DNA of 64,000 bases. It comes from Streptomyces sp. NBC_00249. GTDB lineage: Bacteria > Actinomycetota > Actinomycetes > Streptomycetales > Streptomycetaceae. The stretch spans positions 496,001 through 560,000 of the forward strand of contig NZ_JAPEMV010000002.1 in assembly GCF_026342355.1 (NCBI RefSeq), written 5' to 3'. How positions within the stretch are numbered: position 1 is the stretch's first letter; every line of letters begins with the position of its first letter. Of this stretch, positions 43,947-52,334 are shown piece by piece. The notes below the pieces were generated by a model. That model searched no databases, was not told the DNA's origin, and worked only from the letters and a program-made list of their open reading frames with translations. A program made the translations under genes and the position numbers.

Positions 43947-44161
43947 AGCGGGGTAGGTCAACCCTCCGCCGGTTCCCCCGAATTGGGCCCGCAGACCCCT
44001 AGCCACTGTGTGTACCCATGGGCTTACCATCAGTCACTGGACGCAGGTGCAGCCGGCCTGGGGTGCTCCGAAGCGGGTGCCATGAGGGGTGCCGCGACAC
44101 GATCGCCCGGATCGCGATAGCGTCACCGGCGAACAGAGCTCGTACCACCTTGGAGGTGAGG

Positions 44162-44575
44162 GTGTCCCAGATCGCAGGCGAGCCCGGGACCCAGGACTTC
44201 GTGGAAGTCCGGCTGCCGGCTGCGGGTGCCTACCTGTCTGTGCTGCGAACGGCCACGGCCGGTCTCGCGGCACGTTTGGACTTCACCCTCGACGAGATCG
44301 AGGACCTCCGCATCGCGGTGGACGAGGCCTGCGCGATCCTGCTCCAGCAGGCCGTGCCGGGCTCCGTCCTCAGCTGCGTCTTCCGATTGGTGGACGATTC
44401 GCTGGAGGTGACCGTCTCCGCGCCGACCACCGACGGACGCGCGCCGGAGCGTGACACGTTCGCGTGGACGGTCCTGTCGGCGCTGGCCGGCAAGGTCGAG
44501 GCGACGGTCGAGGAGAACAAGACAGTGAGCATCAGCCTCTACAAACAGCGCGGCGCGGGGCCAGGCCCGGCGTGA
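44162..44575 (+). CDS. prsH: Anti-sigma factor kinase (RsbW-like) of SigH
   Basis: 137 residues from GTG 44162 with GGAGGTGAG. GHKL ATPase fold: DEIEDLRIAVDEACAILL (N/E box) and the region FAWTVLSALAGKVEA. By homology and position it is the SigH-binding anti-sigma factor of S. coelicolor (PrsH, also called UshX). The G2 box is degenerate, so kinase activity is uncertain. Stop overlaps a GTG of sigH (GTGA). Confidence 0.88.
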   Translation: MSQIAGEPGTQDFVEVRLPAAGAYLSVLRTATAGLAARLDFTLDEIEDLRIAVDEACAILLQQAVPGSVLSCVFRLVDDSLEVTVSAPTTDGRAPERDTFAWTVLSALAGKVEATVEENKTVSISLYKQRGAGPGPA

Positions 44576-45576
44576 GCGGCGGGGAGATCCCGGTGCGGGG
44601 CGGGGATCGGCCCCGGGTACGGCACGAGGTCGACGGCGGCATCCCTGAACAGCAGCACGCCCGGCCGCACCCGGCTGAAGCGGATGCGGAAGACGGCTTT
44701 TTGGACTCGGCGGAGCGACGGGCGGGCCCTATGAGCGAGAACGAGCACGACCAGACACTGCCACCGGAGGCCGCTGCCACGGCCCCGGAGGCACCGGCAC
44801 CGCCGCCTGCGCTGCCGGATCCGCGGGACCGCAGCGGCGCGCGGGCCCTGTTCTTCGAGCTGCGCGAGCTGCCCGAGGGGTCACCGGAACGGGCGGAACT
44901 GCGCAACCGGCTGGTCCGGATGCACCTGCCGCTGGTCGAGCACCTGGCGCGGCGGTTCCGCAACCGCGGCGAGCCGCTGGACGACCTGACCCAGGTCGCC
45001 ACCATCGGCCTGATCAAGTCGGTCGACCGGTTCGACCCGGACCGCGGGGTCGAGTTCTCGACGTACGCCACGCCCACCGTGGTCGGCGAGATCAAACGGC
45101 ACTTCCGCGACAAGGGCTGGGCGGTTCGCGTCCCCCGGCGCCTCCAGGAGCTGCGGCTCTCGCTGACCACGGCCACGGCGGAGCTGTCCCAGCAGCACGG
45201 CCGTTCGCCGACGGTGCACGAGCTGGCGGAGCGGCTGGGGATCTCCGAGGAGGAGGTGTTGGAGGGGCTGGAGTCGGCGAACGCCTACAGCACGCTCTCC
45301 CTGGACGTCCCGGACACCGACGACGAGTCGCCGGCGGTCGCGGACACCCTGGGCTCCGAGGACGAGGCGCTGGAGGGGGTCGAGTACCGCGAGTCCCTCA
45401 AGCCGCTGCTGGAGGGGCTGCCGCCGCGGGAGAAGCGGATCCTGCTGCTGCGCTTCTTCGGCAACATGACCCAGTCGCAGATCGCGCAGGAGGTCGGCAT
45501 CTCCCAGATGCACGTCTCCCGTCTGCTGGCCCGCACCCTGGCCCAGCTCCGGGAGAAGCTCCTCGTCGAGGAGTGA
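44572..45576 (+). CDS. sigH: Stress/development sigma factor SigH (SigB/SigF group)
   Basis: 334 residues from GTG 44572, coupled to prsH; a 281-residue form from ATG 44731 (MSENEHDQ) is equally plausible. Region 2 NRLVRMHLPLVEHLARRF and DLTQVATIGLIKSVDRFD with STYATPTVVGEIKRHFRDK; region 3 RRLQELRLSL; region 4 LPPREKRILLLRFFGNMTQ with SQIAQEVGISQMHVSRLL. S. coelicolor SigH is made in several N-terminal forms and acts in osmotic stress and sporulation; the extension here has coding-like base use, which supports the same behaviour. Confidence 0.93.
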   Translation: MSGGEIPVRGGDRPRVRHEVDGGIPEQQHARPHPAEADAEDGFLDSAERRAGPMSENEHDQTLPPEAAATAPEAPAPPPALPDPRDRSGARALFFELRELPEGSPERAELRNRLVRMHLPLVEHLARRFRNRGEPLDDLTQVATIGLIKSVDRFDPDRGVEFSTYATPTVVGEIKRHFRDKGWAVRVPRRLQELRLSLTTATAELSQQHGRSPTVHELAERLGISEEEVLEGLESANAYSTLSLDVPDTDDESPAVADTLGSEDEALEGVEYRESLKPLLEGLPPREKRILLLRFFGNMTQSQIAQEVGISQMHVSRLLARTLAQLREKLLVEE

Positions 45577-45636
45577 CCGGGGGAAGCCCTCCCGGTCGAG
45601 GACGTACGGGTCGGACGTAAGGGTCGGACGTACGGG

Positions 45637-46089
45637 TTATCGGGTCTGGTCGTCCCCAGGCCCGATTCCCAGCGCCTCGGTCGCCGTCGGGTTCACCAGC
45701 AGCACCACGACCGCCACGGCGGCCAGCGCCAGCGCCACGGCGGCTACGGTCATCGCGCCGCCGGTGGTCCACAGGGTCCAGGCGACGGGCATCGCCATCA
45801 GCTGGGTGATCAGCGCCGGGCCGCGGCTCCAGCGGCGGCCCAGGCGCAGCCCGCGCGCCGCGATCAGCGGGAGCGCGGCGAGCGCGAGCAGGGTCAGGCC
45901 GCCGGTCTCGGCCTGCTGCGGGGAGTCGGGGTCCCCGGCGATGCCGACGAACAGCATGTAGACGCCGAGCCCGGCCAGGGCCAGGCCCTCCAGCGCGGTG
46001 AGCGCGGCGGCTGCGGTCAGCCGGCCGGGCAGCACTGCGGGCTCCGCGGTCGCGGCGGCGGGGGCGGGGGAGGTCGGCTTTTTGCTCAC
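45637..46089 (-). CDS. Small integral membrane protein
   Basis: 150 residues from GTG 46089. Four hydrophobic segments: LTAAAALTALEGLALAGLGV, GLTLLALAALPLIAARGL, LITQLMAMPVAWTLWTTG and VAAVALALAAVAVVVLLV. A Lys/Pro/Ala-rich N-terminal tail precedes them. Conserved between sigH and the lipid kinase gene in streptomycetes. Function unknown. Confidence 0.85.
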   Translation of the reverse strand: MSKKPTSPAPAAATAEPAVLPGRLTAAAALTALEGLALAGLGVYMLFVGIAGDPDSPQQAETGGLTLLALAALPLIAARGLRLGRRWSRGPALITQLMAMPVAWTLWTTGGAMTVAAVALALAAVAVVVLLVNPTATEALGIGPGDDQTR

Positions 46090-46174
46090 CCCAGCAGGGT
46101 AGCCGCGCCCCTTCCGGCCCGGAGAGGACCGGTCGGTATGGGTCGCATATGCGGGGGTGGGTAGTCTGGCGCTC

Positions 46175-47140
46175 ATGCGTGCACTTCTCGTGGCCAACCC
46201 AGCAGCGACGACCACCAGTGCGCGCACGCGCGATGTCCTGACCCACGCCCTGGCCAGCGAGATGAAGCTGGAGGCGGTGACCACCGAGTACCGGGGCCAC
46301 GCCCGGGACCTGGGGCGCAAGGCCGCGCACGAGGGACTCGACCTGGTGGTGGCGCTGGGCGGGGACGGCACCGTCAACGAGGTCGTGAACGGTCTGCTGC
46401 ACGACGGCCCCGATCCGGAGCGGCTGCCGAGGCTCGCGGTGGTCCCGGGCGGTTCCACGAACGTCTTCGCCCGCGCCCTCGGACTGCCGAACGATTCGGT
46501 CGAGGCGACCGGAGCCCTGCTGGACGCGCTGCGGGAGCAGCGCGAGCGGACGGTTGGCCTGGGGCTGGCGGCCGGTACCCCGGGGACCGAGGACGAGTCG
46601 GTTCCGGCCCGCTGGTTCACCTTCTGTGCGGGCTTCGGCTTCGACGCGGGTGTGGTGGGCCGGGTGGAGCAGCAGCGGGAACGCGGCAAGCGTTCGACTC
46701 ACGCTCTGTATGTACGACAGCTCATGCGCCAGTTCTGGGAGGAGCCGAACCGCCGGCGCGGCACGATCACGCTGGAGCAGCCCGGCGCGGATCCGGTGAC
46801 GGATCTGGTGCTGTCGATAGTCTGCAACACCTCGCCCTGGACGTATCTGGGCAATCGTCCGCTTTACGCCTCTCCGGAGGCGTCGTTCGATACTGCGCTT
46901 GACGTATTGGCCCTCGACCGTTTGTCAACTCCGGCGGTCGCCAGGTACGCCACGCAGCTCCTGACCTCGACTCCTGAGCGCGGTCCGCACGGCAAGCATG
47001 CGGTGTCTCTGCACGATCTGACCGACTTCACCTTGCATTCGAAGGTTCCCCTCCCCTTCCAGATGGACGGGGACCACCTCGGGCTGCGCACCAGCGTTCG
47101 GTTCACAGGCGTACGCCGTGCACTGCGTGTGATTGTGTGA
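46175..47140 (+). CDS. Diacylglycerol kinase family lipid kinase
   Basis: 321 residues. ATP site LVVALGGDGTVNEVVNGLL (GGDGT at 62-66), then VVPGGSTNVFARALGLPN. Catalytic fold DAGK_cat with a beta-sandwich C-domain. Phosphorylates diacylglycerol or a related lipid. TAGTCT at 46162-46167 ends 7 bp before the ATG and no ribosome site is seen, so the mRNA may be leaderless. Confidence 0.92.
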   Translation: MRALLVANPAATTTSARTRDVLTHALASEMKLEAVTTEYRGHARDLGRKAAHEGLDLVVALGGDGTVNEVVNGLLHDGPDPERLPRLAVVPGGSTNVFARALGLPNDSVEATGALLDALREQRERTVGLGLAAGTPGTEDESVPARWFTFCAGFGFDAGVVGRVEQQRERGKRSTHALYVRQLMRQFWEEPNRRRGTITLEQPGADPVTDLVLSIVCNTSPWTYLGNRPLYASPEASFDTALDVLALDRLSTPAVARYATQLLTSTPERGPHGKHAVSLHDLTDFTLHSKVPLPFQMDGDHLGLRTSVRFTGVRRALRVIV

Positions 47141-47167
47141 GTGGAAGGGCCAAAAGTCCTTCCACTC
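47139..47167 (+). terminator. Terminator of lipid kinase gene
   Basis: Perfect 10-bp stem GAGTGGAAGG/CCTTCCACTC with a 9-nt loop; the stem starts inside the last codon. Confidence 0.8.
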
Positions 47168-47460
47168 GAACGTTTACACGCCGGTCCACCCCTAGGAACT
47201 AGGGCTGTGACCTAGTAGACACCGACGAATCCAAAAAAACTTTCCGGAAGGGGTTGTATCCCCGTCCGAGGTTTGCGAATCTCTACATGGCGATCGGGAC
47301 AGCCCGCAGCACCCGGCACCCACACAGAGCGCCAGAACCCCTCCACGAATCTTCGGACCCCACCAGGCAACTGGGGGTCGGCCCTTCCCTCACGGGGGGA
47401 TTCGTGAAAGCGTTCACATTCACAAGCAACCTGCCCGCAATACAAGGAGATGGAGCAGCC

Positions 47461-47718
47461 ATGGACTGGCGTCACAACGCCGTTTGCCGCGAGGAAGACC
47501 CGGAACTCTTCTTCCCCATCGGCAACACCGGTCCTGCGCTGCTGCAGATCGAGGAAGCCAAGGCCGTCTGCCGCCGCTGCCCCGTCATGGAGCAGTGCCT
47601 GCAGTGGGCGCTCGAGTCCGGTCAGGACTCCGGCGTCTGGGGCGGTCTCAGCGAGGACGAGCGCCGCGCGATGAAGCGCCGCGCCGCTCGCAATCGGGCG
47701 CGCAACGCCACCGCCTGA
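47461..47718 (+). CDS. wblE: WhiB-like iron-sulfur regulator WblE
   Basis: 85 residues, AAGGAGA upstream. Four cluster ligands Cys9, Cys37, Cys40, Cys46; turn GVWGG at 58-62; basic tail RRAMKRRAARNRARN. The sequence matches the very conserved WblE protein. WhiB proteins carry a [4Fe-4S] cluster sensitive to O2/NO and bind the main sigma factor. The 290-bp leader region after the upstream terminator has an A-rich run (CCAAAAAAACTTTCCGG) and probably the promoter near 47230-47290. Confidence 0.96.
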   Translation: MDWRHNAVCREEDPELFFPIGNTGPALLQIEEAKAVCRRCPVMEQCLQWALESGQDSGVWGGLSEDERRAMKRRAARNRARNATA

Positions 47719-47782
47719 CATCGACTTTCGAGCCTCGAGCCGCAGCGCGTAGTAACCGTATAAGCGCTCAGCAACGTGCTCT

Positions 47783-47818
47783 TGAGCCCCGGACCGAGAA
47801 CCTTCGGTCCGGGGCTCA
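47783..47818 (+). terminator. Terminator of wblE
   Basis: 15-bp perfect stem, arms 47783-47797 and 47804-47818, with a 6-nt loop. Confidence 0.87.
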
Positions 47819-47848
47819 GTGCTGTCCGGGGCAGGTCCGGGGCATGAC

Positions 47849-47869
47849 CCCGTCACCGTGAGTGACGGG
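47849..47869 (-). terminator. Short terminator of histidine kinase gene
   Basis: 8-bp stem CCCGTCAC/GTGACGGG with a 5-nt loop, starting 9 nt past the kinase stop on the minus strand. Confidence 0.6.
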
Positions 47870-47877
47870 TCCGGGGG

Positions 47878-49347
47878 TTACTTCTGCGGGCTGGCCGGTA
47901 CGTCGAGGACGACCTTGGTGCCGCGCGGCTCGGCGCGGACCATGTCGAAGGTGCCGCCGAGCTCCCCCTCCACGAGGGTCCGTACGATCTGGAGCCCGAG
48001 GTTGCCGGCCCGCTGCGGGTCGAAGCCCTCGGGCAGTCCGCAGCCGTCGTCCAGCACCGTGATCAGCAGCCGGGCGTCGGTACGGCCGGTGCCGGAGCGG
48101 GCCGCGGACACCTCGACGGTGCCGCCCTCCCCCTGGGTGAAGGCGTGCTCCAGGGCGTTCTGGAGGACCTCGGTGAGCACCATCGACAGCGGAGTGGCGA
48201 CCTCCGCGTCCAGGATCCCGAAGCGGCCGGTGCGGCGGCACTCCACCTTGCCGGGCGAGATCTCGGAGACCATCGCGATCACCCGGTCGGCGATCTCGTC
48301 GAACTCGACCCGCTCGTCGAGGTTCTGAGAGAGCGTCTCGTGCACGATCGCGATCGAACCGACGCGCCGGACGGCCTCGTTCAGCGCCTCGCGGCCGCCC
48401 TCCGAATCCATGCGTCGGGCCTGGAGCCGCAAGAGCGCCGCCACGGTCTGGAGGTTGTTCTTCACCCGGTGGTGGATCTCCCGGATGGTGGCGTCCTTGG
48501 TGATCAGTTCGCGTTCGCGACGGCGCAGTTCGGTGACGTCGCGGCAGAGCACGAGCGAGCCGATCCGGGTCCCCTTGGGCTTCAGCGGGATGGCGCGCAG
48601 CTGGATGACCCCGCCGTTGCCCTCGACCTCGGTCTCCCGGGGGGCCCAGCCGCTGGCCAGTTTGACGATGGCCTCGTCCACCGGGCCCCGGGAGGGGGCG
48701 AGTTCGGCGGTGGTGGTGCCCAGGTGCTGGCCGACCAGGTCGGCGGCGAGGCCGAGGCGGTGGTAGGCGGAGAGCGCGTTCGGGGACGCGTACGTCACCA
48801 CGCCCTCGGCGTCGAGGCGGATCAGGCCGTCCCCGACGCGCGGGGAGGCGTCCATGTCGACCTGCTGGCCGGGGTAGGGGAAGGAGCCCGCGGCGATCAT
48901 CTGAGCGAGGTCGGAGGCGGACTGGAGGTAGGTCAGCTCCAGCCGGCTCGGTGTACGCACAGTGAGCAGGTTGGTGTTGCGGGCGATCACTCCCAGGACC
49001 CGGCCCTCGCGGCGGACGGGGATCGACTCGACGCGGACCGGCACCTCCTCGCGCCACTCCGGGTCACCCTCGCGCACGATGCGGCCCTCGTCGAGGGCGG
49101 CGTCCAGGAGCGGGCGGCGCCCGCGCGGCACCAGGTGGCCGACCATGTCGTCCTGGTAGGAGGTGGGGCCGGTGTTGGGGCGCATCTGCGCGACCGACAC
49201 GTACCGCGTGCCGTCGAGGGTGGGAACCCAGAGCACGAGGTCGGCGAAGGAGAGGTCGGAGAGCAGCTGCCACTCCGAGACCAGCAGGTGGAGCCACTCC
49301 AGGTCGGTTTCACTGAGAGCGGTGTGCTGGCGTACGAGGTCGTTCAT
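47878..49347 (-). CDS. PAS-domain sensor histidine kinase (HisKA_2 type)
   Basis: 489 residues from ATG 49347 (GTG 49356 would add three). A GAF-like N-domain (about 30-170) is followed by a PAS domain (about 175-280), then a HisKA_2 dimerisation domain with phospho-acceptor His in EIHHRVKNNLQTVAALLRLQ. The ATPase has NALEHAF (N box), LDDGCGLPEGFD and GNLGLQIVRTLV. No membrane segment, so it senses a cytoplasmic signal. No response regulator is adjacent. Upstream lie a palindrome and a dre-like DasR site. Confidence 0.93.
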   Translation of the reverse strand: MNDLVRQHTALSETDLEWLHLLVSEWQLLSDLSFADLVLWVPTLDGTRYVSVAQMRPNTGPTSYQDDMVGHLVPRGRRPLLDAALDEGRIVREGDPEWREEVPVRVESIPVRREGRVLGVIARNTNLLTVRTPSRLELTYLQSASDLAQMIAAGSFPYPGQQVDMDASPRVGDGLIRLDAEGVVTYASPNALSAYHRLGLAADLVGQHLGTTTAELAPSRGPVDEAIVKLASGWAPRETEVEGNGGVIQLRAIPLKPKGTRIGSLVLCRDVTELRRRERELITKDATIREIHHRVKNNLQTVAALLRLQARRMDSEGGREALNEAVRRVGSIAIVHETLSQNLDERVEFDEIADRVIAMVSEISPGKVECRRTGRFGILDAEVATPLSMVLTEVLQNALEHAFTQGEGGTVEVSAARSGTGRTDARLLITVLDDGCGLPEGFDPQRAGNLGLQIVRTLVEGELGGTFDMVRAEPRGTKVVLDVPASPQK

Positions 49348-49401
49348 GGAGGGCACGTGGCGAGCGTACCCCGGGTACGGGGATGACTTTCCCCACCACT
49401 A

Positions 49402-49415
49402 ATACTCAGGAGTAT
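49402..49415 (-). promoter_or_regulatory. Palindrome ATACTCAGGAGTAT upstream of the histidine kinase
   Basis: Two perfect 6-bp arms around a 2-bp centre, 55 bp before the kinase start. AT-rich compared with its surroundings, so probably an operator or part of the promoter. Confidence 0.45.
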
Positions 49416-49491
49416 CCAGGAAGGGCCCACTCCGCGTACTGTTGGAGGAAGTGACGGGATCCCAGGGTCCGTCATTGGATGGACAGAACAG

Positions 49492-49509
49492 ATTGGTCTA
49501 GTCCACAAT
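49492..49509. promoter_or_regulatory. dre-like DasR operator, apparently orphan
   Basis: ATTGGTCTAGTCCACAAT, core TGGTCTAGTCCA at 49494-49505, very close to the site before nagB. The nearest downstream start is the kinase on the minus strand, about 145 bp away; on the plus strand no gene starts before the TetR/SDR promoter at 50.4 kb. The remainder of the 49348-49780 gap shows no gene. Confidence 0.65.
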
Positions 49510-49780
49510 TGAGCCAGATTTCCGCCCTCCCCGCACAGGAGGACGGATCGAGGTAACCGCGCGCTCTGCCCTGACCGCGCAGGCACCTCCCACCGGCCTA
49601 CGGGAACCGCACACCCGTTGGCCGTAAGTACTCCGGGCTACGGTGCCGGGCGGGCTGAGGGTCCCGTCCTGCACCGTGGCCCAGAGGAATTTCAGGGGCC
49701 TTTCCGCCGCCCATTTCCCGGGCCCGCGAATGACGATCACCCCGCGCGGTCATCCCCCGCTCCCCCGTCGCCGAATTCGG

Positions 49781-50374
49781 CTACCGCGGCCAGGCCAGCA
49801 TCGCCCGTTCCGCGACCGCCTCCAGCTCCTCCCGGCTCGCGCCGTCGCGCGACTGCTGGGACATCCCCTGCAGCACGGCCCCCGCGTAGCGGGCCAGGGC
49901 CCGCGCGTCCGTGCCGGCGGGCAGCACGCCGGCGGCCACGTCCGCGCGGATGCGGCTCTCGAACAGCACCAGGTTGGCGTTGCGGCGCTCCTTCAGCGCC
50001 TCGGCCACGTCCTCCGAGGTGGTGTTGATCGCGGCGCTGATCACCATGCAGCCCGGCGGGTGGGCGGGGTCGGTGTAGATCTCCGCGGCCTCGTGCAGGA
50101 TCCGGCCGATGGCCGCACCGGCGGTGGGCTCCTCGGCGAGGGCCACGCCCGCGAAGTCCCCGTAGCGGCCGCCGTAGACCACCACGACCTCGTCGAAGAG
50201 CTTGCGCTTGTCCCCGAAGGCCGCGTAGAGGCTGGGCGCGCCGATGCCCAGGCTCCTGGTGAGGTCGGCGATGGACGTGGCCTCGTAGCCGCGCTCCCAG
50301 AAGGCGAGCATCGCCTTGTCGAGGGCGGCGTCACGGTCGAAGGAGCGGGGCCTGCCGCGCTGTCCGGTCACCAT
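49781..50374 (-). CDS. TetR/AcrR family repressor
   Basis: 197 residues from ATG 50374. [23 protein letters not shown] then [14 protein letters not shown]. The C-domain includes [20 protein letters not shown], typical of the AcrR-like group that controls an adjacent oxidoreductase. Divergent from the SDR gene with two near-identical operator motifs between them. Confidence 0.93.
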   Translation of the reverse strand: MVTGQRGRPRSFDRDAALDKAMLAFWERGYEATSIADLTRSLGIGAPSLYAAFGDKRKLFDEVVVVYGGRYGDFAGVALAEEPTAGAAIGRILHEAAEIYTDPAHPPGCMVISAAINTTSEDVAEALKERRNANLVLFESRIRADVAAGVLPAGTDARALARYAGAVLQGMSQQSRDGASREELEAVAERAMLAWPR

Positions 50375-50384
50375 GGAACCGATT

Positions 50385-50436
50385 CTATAGCGGGCGCTAG
50401 GAAATCTGGTACGGTCCGTTCTGTAGCGACCACTAG
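50385..50436. promoter_or_regulatory. TetR operator pair
   Basis: CTATAGCGGGCGCTAG (50385-50400) and CTGTAGCGACCACTAG (50421-50436), 36 bp apart, each roughly palindromic (CTA...TAG). They fill the 87-bp gap between the divergent TetR and SDR genes. Confidence 0.7.
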
Positions 50437-50461
50437 AGATTGTGGAAGGGGGGCGCGTTCC

Positions 50462-51223
50462 ATGGGCGTGCTCAAGGGGAAGACGGCACTGGTCACGGGC
50501 GGCAGCCGGGGCATCGGGCGGGCCGTGTCCGAGCGGCTGGCGCGGGACGGGGCGCTCGTCGCGGTGCACTACGGGCACGACGCGGCGGCCGCGCGGGAGA
50601 CCGTCGCGGGCATCGAGGCGGCCGGGGGCCGGGCCTTCGCCATCGGGGCGGAGCTCGGGGTGCCGGGGGACGCGCAGGCGCTCTGGGCGGCGTACGCGGC
50701 CCATCCGGCGGCCACCGAGGGCGTGGACGTCCTGGTGAACAACGCGGGCGGGGCCACCTTCGCGGGCATCGCGGAGACGGACGAGGAGACGTACCAGCGG
50801 GTGCACGCGCTGAACGCGCAGGCGCCGTTCTTCGTGATCAAGCACGGGCTGGACCGGCTGCGGGACGGGGGCCGGATCGTGAACGTGACCGGCACCCCCG
50901 ACATCGCCCTGCCGGCGATCCTGGCCACGGTCATGGCGAAGGGCGCGGTGAACGCGCTGACCGTCTCGCTGGCCGCCGCGCTCGCGCCGCGCGGGATCAC
51001 CGTGAACTCGGTCGGGCCGGGGATCACCGAGACCGACCTGAACGCGGCGTGGCTGGCCGATCCCGCGGCGCGGGCGCACGCGGCGTCCCGGTCGGTCTTC
51101 GACCGCGTCGGCACGGTGGACGAGGTCGCGGACGTGGTGGCCTTCCTCGCCTCGGCGGACTCCCGCTGGATCACGGGCCAGCACCTCTCCGCGACGGGCG
51201 GCCTCCAGCTGGCGCTCCTCTAG
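50462..51223 (+). CDS. SDR family oxidoreductase with altered active site
   Basis: 253 residues from ATG 50462, GGAAGGGGGG upstream. Cofactor site [11 protein letters not shown] and [12 protein letters not shown] intact. The catalytic segment normally S...YxxxK reads [21 protein letters not shown]: Lys is kept but the Tyr position is Thr and the Ser position is Thr/Gly. The C-terminal PGITETDLN matches classical SDRs. Either a non-standard catalyst or a binding/sensor protein. Regulated by the divergent TetR gene. Confidence 0.9.
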   Translation: MGVLKGKTALVTGGSRGIGRAVSERLARDGALVAVHYGHDAAAARETVAGIEAAGGRAFAIGAELGVPGDAQALWAAYAAHPAATEGVDVLVNNAGGATFAGIAETDEETYQRVHALNAQAPFFVIKHGLDRLRDGGRIVNVTGTPDIALPAILATVMAKGAVNALTVSLAAALAPRGITVNSVGPGITETDLNAAWLADPAARAHAASRSVFDRVGTVDEVADVVAFLASADSRWITGQHLSATGGLQLALL

Positions 51224-51250
51224 GTCGCCGGAGCGCCGACGCCGCTGGTT

Positions 51251-51301
51251 GATCCAGCCCCGCCGGCGCTTGGGGCGCGGGGTCCGGGGCGGAGCCCCGG
51301 G
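51251..51301 (+). repeat. Dispersed intergenic Streptomyces repeat, copy 3
   Basis: GCCCCGCCGGCGCTTGGGGC then GCGGGGTCCGGGGCGGAGCC, the same block as at 27795-27851 and 41682-41731, here 28 bp after the SDR stop. Confidence 0.8.
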
Positions 51302-51411
51302 AGTGCGGGCGCAGCTCGCTCCAGGACCGCCGGAGGCCGGTGGCGGGGGGTGGGTGACGGGATCACCATGGGTGGGGTGGAGGGCCGCCACGGGAGGCCC
51401 GGCTCTGCTAG

Positions 51412-51429
51412 ATTGGTCTATACCACAAT
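51412..51429 (+). promoter_or_regulatory. dre: DasR operator of nagB
   Basis: ATTGGTCTATACCACAAT with core TGGTCTATACCA (51414-51425), 33 bp before the nagB start. It matches the known DasR-responsive element. Confidence 0.88.
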
Positions 51430-51461
51430 CGTCGGACCCCTCTCAGATCGGCAGGCCCCGC

Positions 51462-52247
51462 GTGGAAGTTGTCATCGTCCCGGACGCCAAGGCAGGCGGC
51501 GAGCTCATCGCGGAGGCCATGGCCGCCCTGGTCCGCCGCAAGCCCGACGCCCTGCTCGGCGTGGCGACCGGCTCTACCCCGCTGCCCATCTACGAGGCCC
51601 TCGCCGCCAAGGTCCGGGCCGGGCAGGTCGACGCCTCCGGGGCCCGGATCTGCCAGCTCGACGAGTACGTCGGCCTGCCCGCCGGGCACCCCGAGTCCTA
51701 CCGGGCCGTCGTCCTGCGCGAGGTCGTCGAGCCCCTGGGCCTGTCCGAGGCCTCCTTCATGGGCCCCGACGGCTCCGCCGAGGACATCGTCGGCGCCTGC
51801 GAGGCCTACGACCGGGCGCTGGCCGCCGCCGGCGGGGTGGACCTCCAGCTCCTCGGCATCGGCACGGACGGGCACATCGGCTTCAACGAGCCCTGCTCCT
51901 CCCTCGCCTCCCGCACCCGCATCAAGACGCTGACGGAGCAGACCCGCGTCGACAACGCGCGCTTCTTCGACAACGACATAGACCAGGTGCCCCACCACGT
52001 CATCACCCAGGGCATCGGCACCATCCTCGACGCCCGCCACCTGGTCCTGCTGGCCACCGGCGAGGGCAAGGCCGAGGCCGTCGCGCAGACCGTGGAGGGC
52101 CCGCTGTCCGCGCTGGTCCCGGCCTCCGCGCTGCAGCTGCACCGGCACGCGACCGTCGTCGTGGACGAGGCGGCCGCCTCGAAGCTGAAGCTGGCCGACT
52201 ACTTCCGCCACACCTACGCGAACAAGCCCGCCTGGCAGGGCCTGTAA
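51462..52247 (+). CDS. nagB: Glucosamine-6-phosphate deaminase
   Basis: 261 residues from GTG 51462. GVATGSTPLPIYEAL (phosphate loop), QLDEYVGLPAGHPESY (general base Asp), and GIGTDGHIGFNEP (active-site His). Converts glucosamine-6-P to fructose-6-P and ammonia, the last step of GlcNAc catabolism, whose intermediates are the DasR effectors. Single gene with its own dre and terminator. Confidence 0.97.
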   Translation: MEVVIVPDAKAGGELIAEAMAALVRRKPDALLGVATGSTPLPIYEALAAKVRAGQVDASGARICQLDEYVGLPAGHPESYRAVVLREVVEPLGLSEASFMGPDGSAEDIVGACEAYDRALAAAGGVDLQLLGIGTDGHIGFNEPCSSLASRTRIKTLTEQTRVDNARFFDNDIDQVPHHVITQGIGTILDARHLVLLATGEGKAEAVAQTVEGPLSALVPASALQLHRHATVVVDEAAASKLKLADYFRHTYANKPAWQGL

Positions 52248-52260
52248 CCGCGAACGGCAA

Positions 52261-52306
52261 CGCCTGAAGGCCGGGCCCCCCTCCACGGGGGCCCGGCCTT
52301 CAGGCG
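52261..52306. terminator. Bidirectional terminator between nagB and GH3 gene
   Basis: 20-bp perfect stem, arms 52261-52280 and 52287-52306, 6-nt loop, between two convergent genes; serves nagB and the das operon. Confidence 0.9.
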
Positions 52307-52334
52307 TACTCGGGGCGCCTGCGCGCCTGCGCGC

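Noticed and set aside
49643..51223. SDR protein extended by 273 residues at the N-terminus
   Set aside because: The extension lies antisense to the TetR gene and across its operator; the SDR fold and ribosome site begin at 50462.
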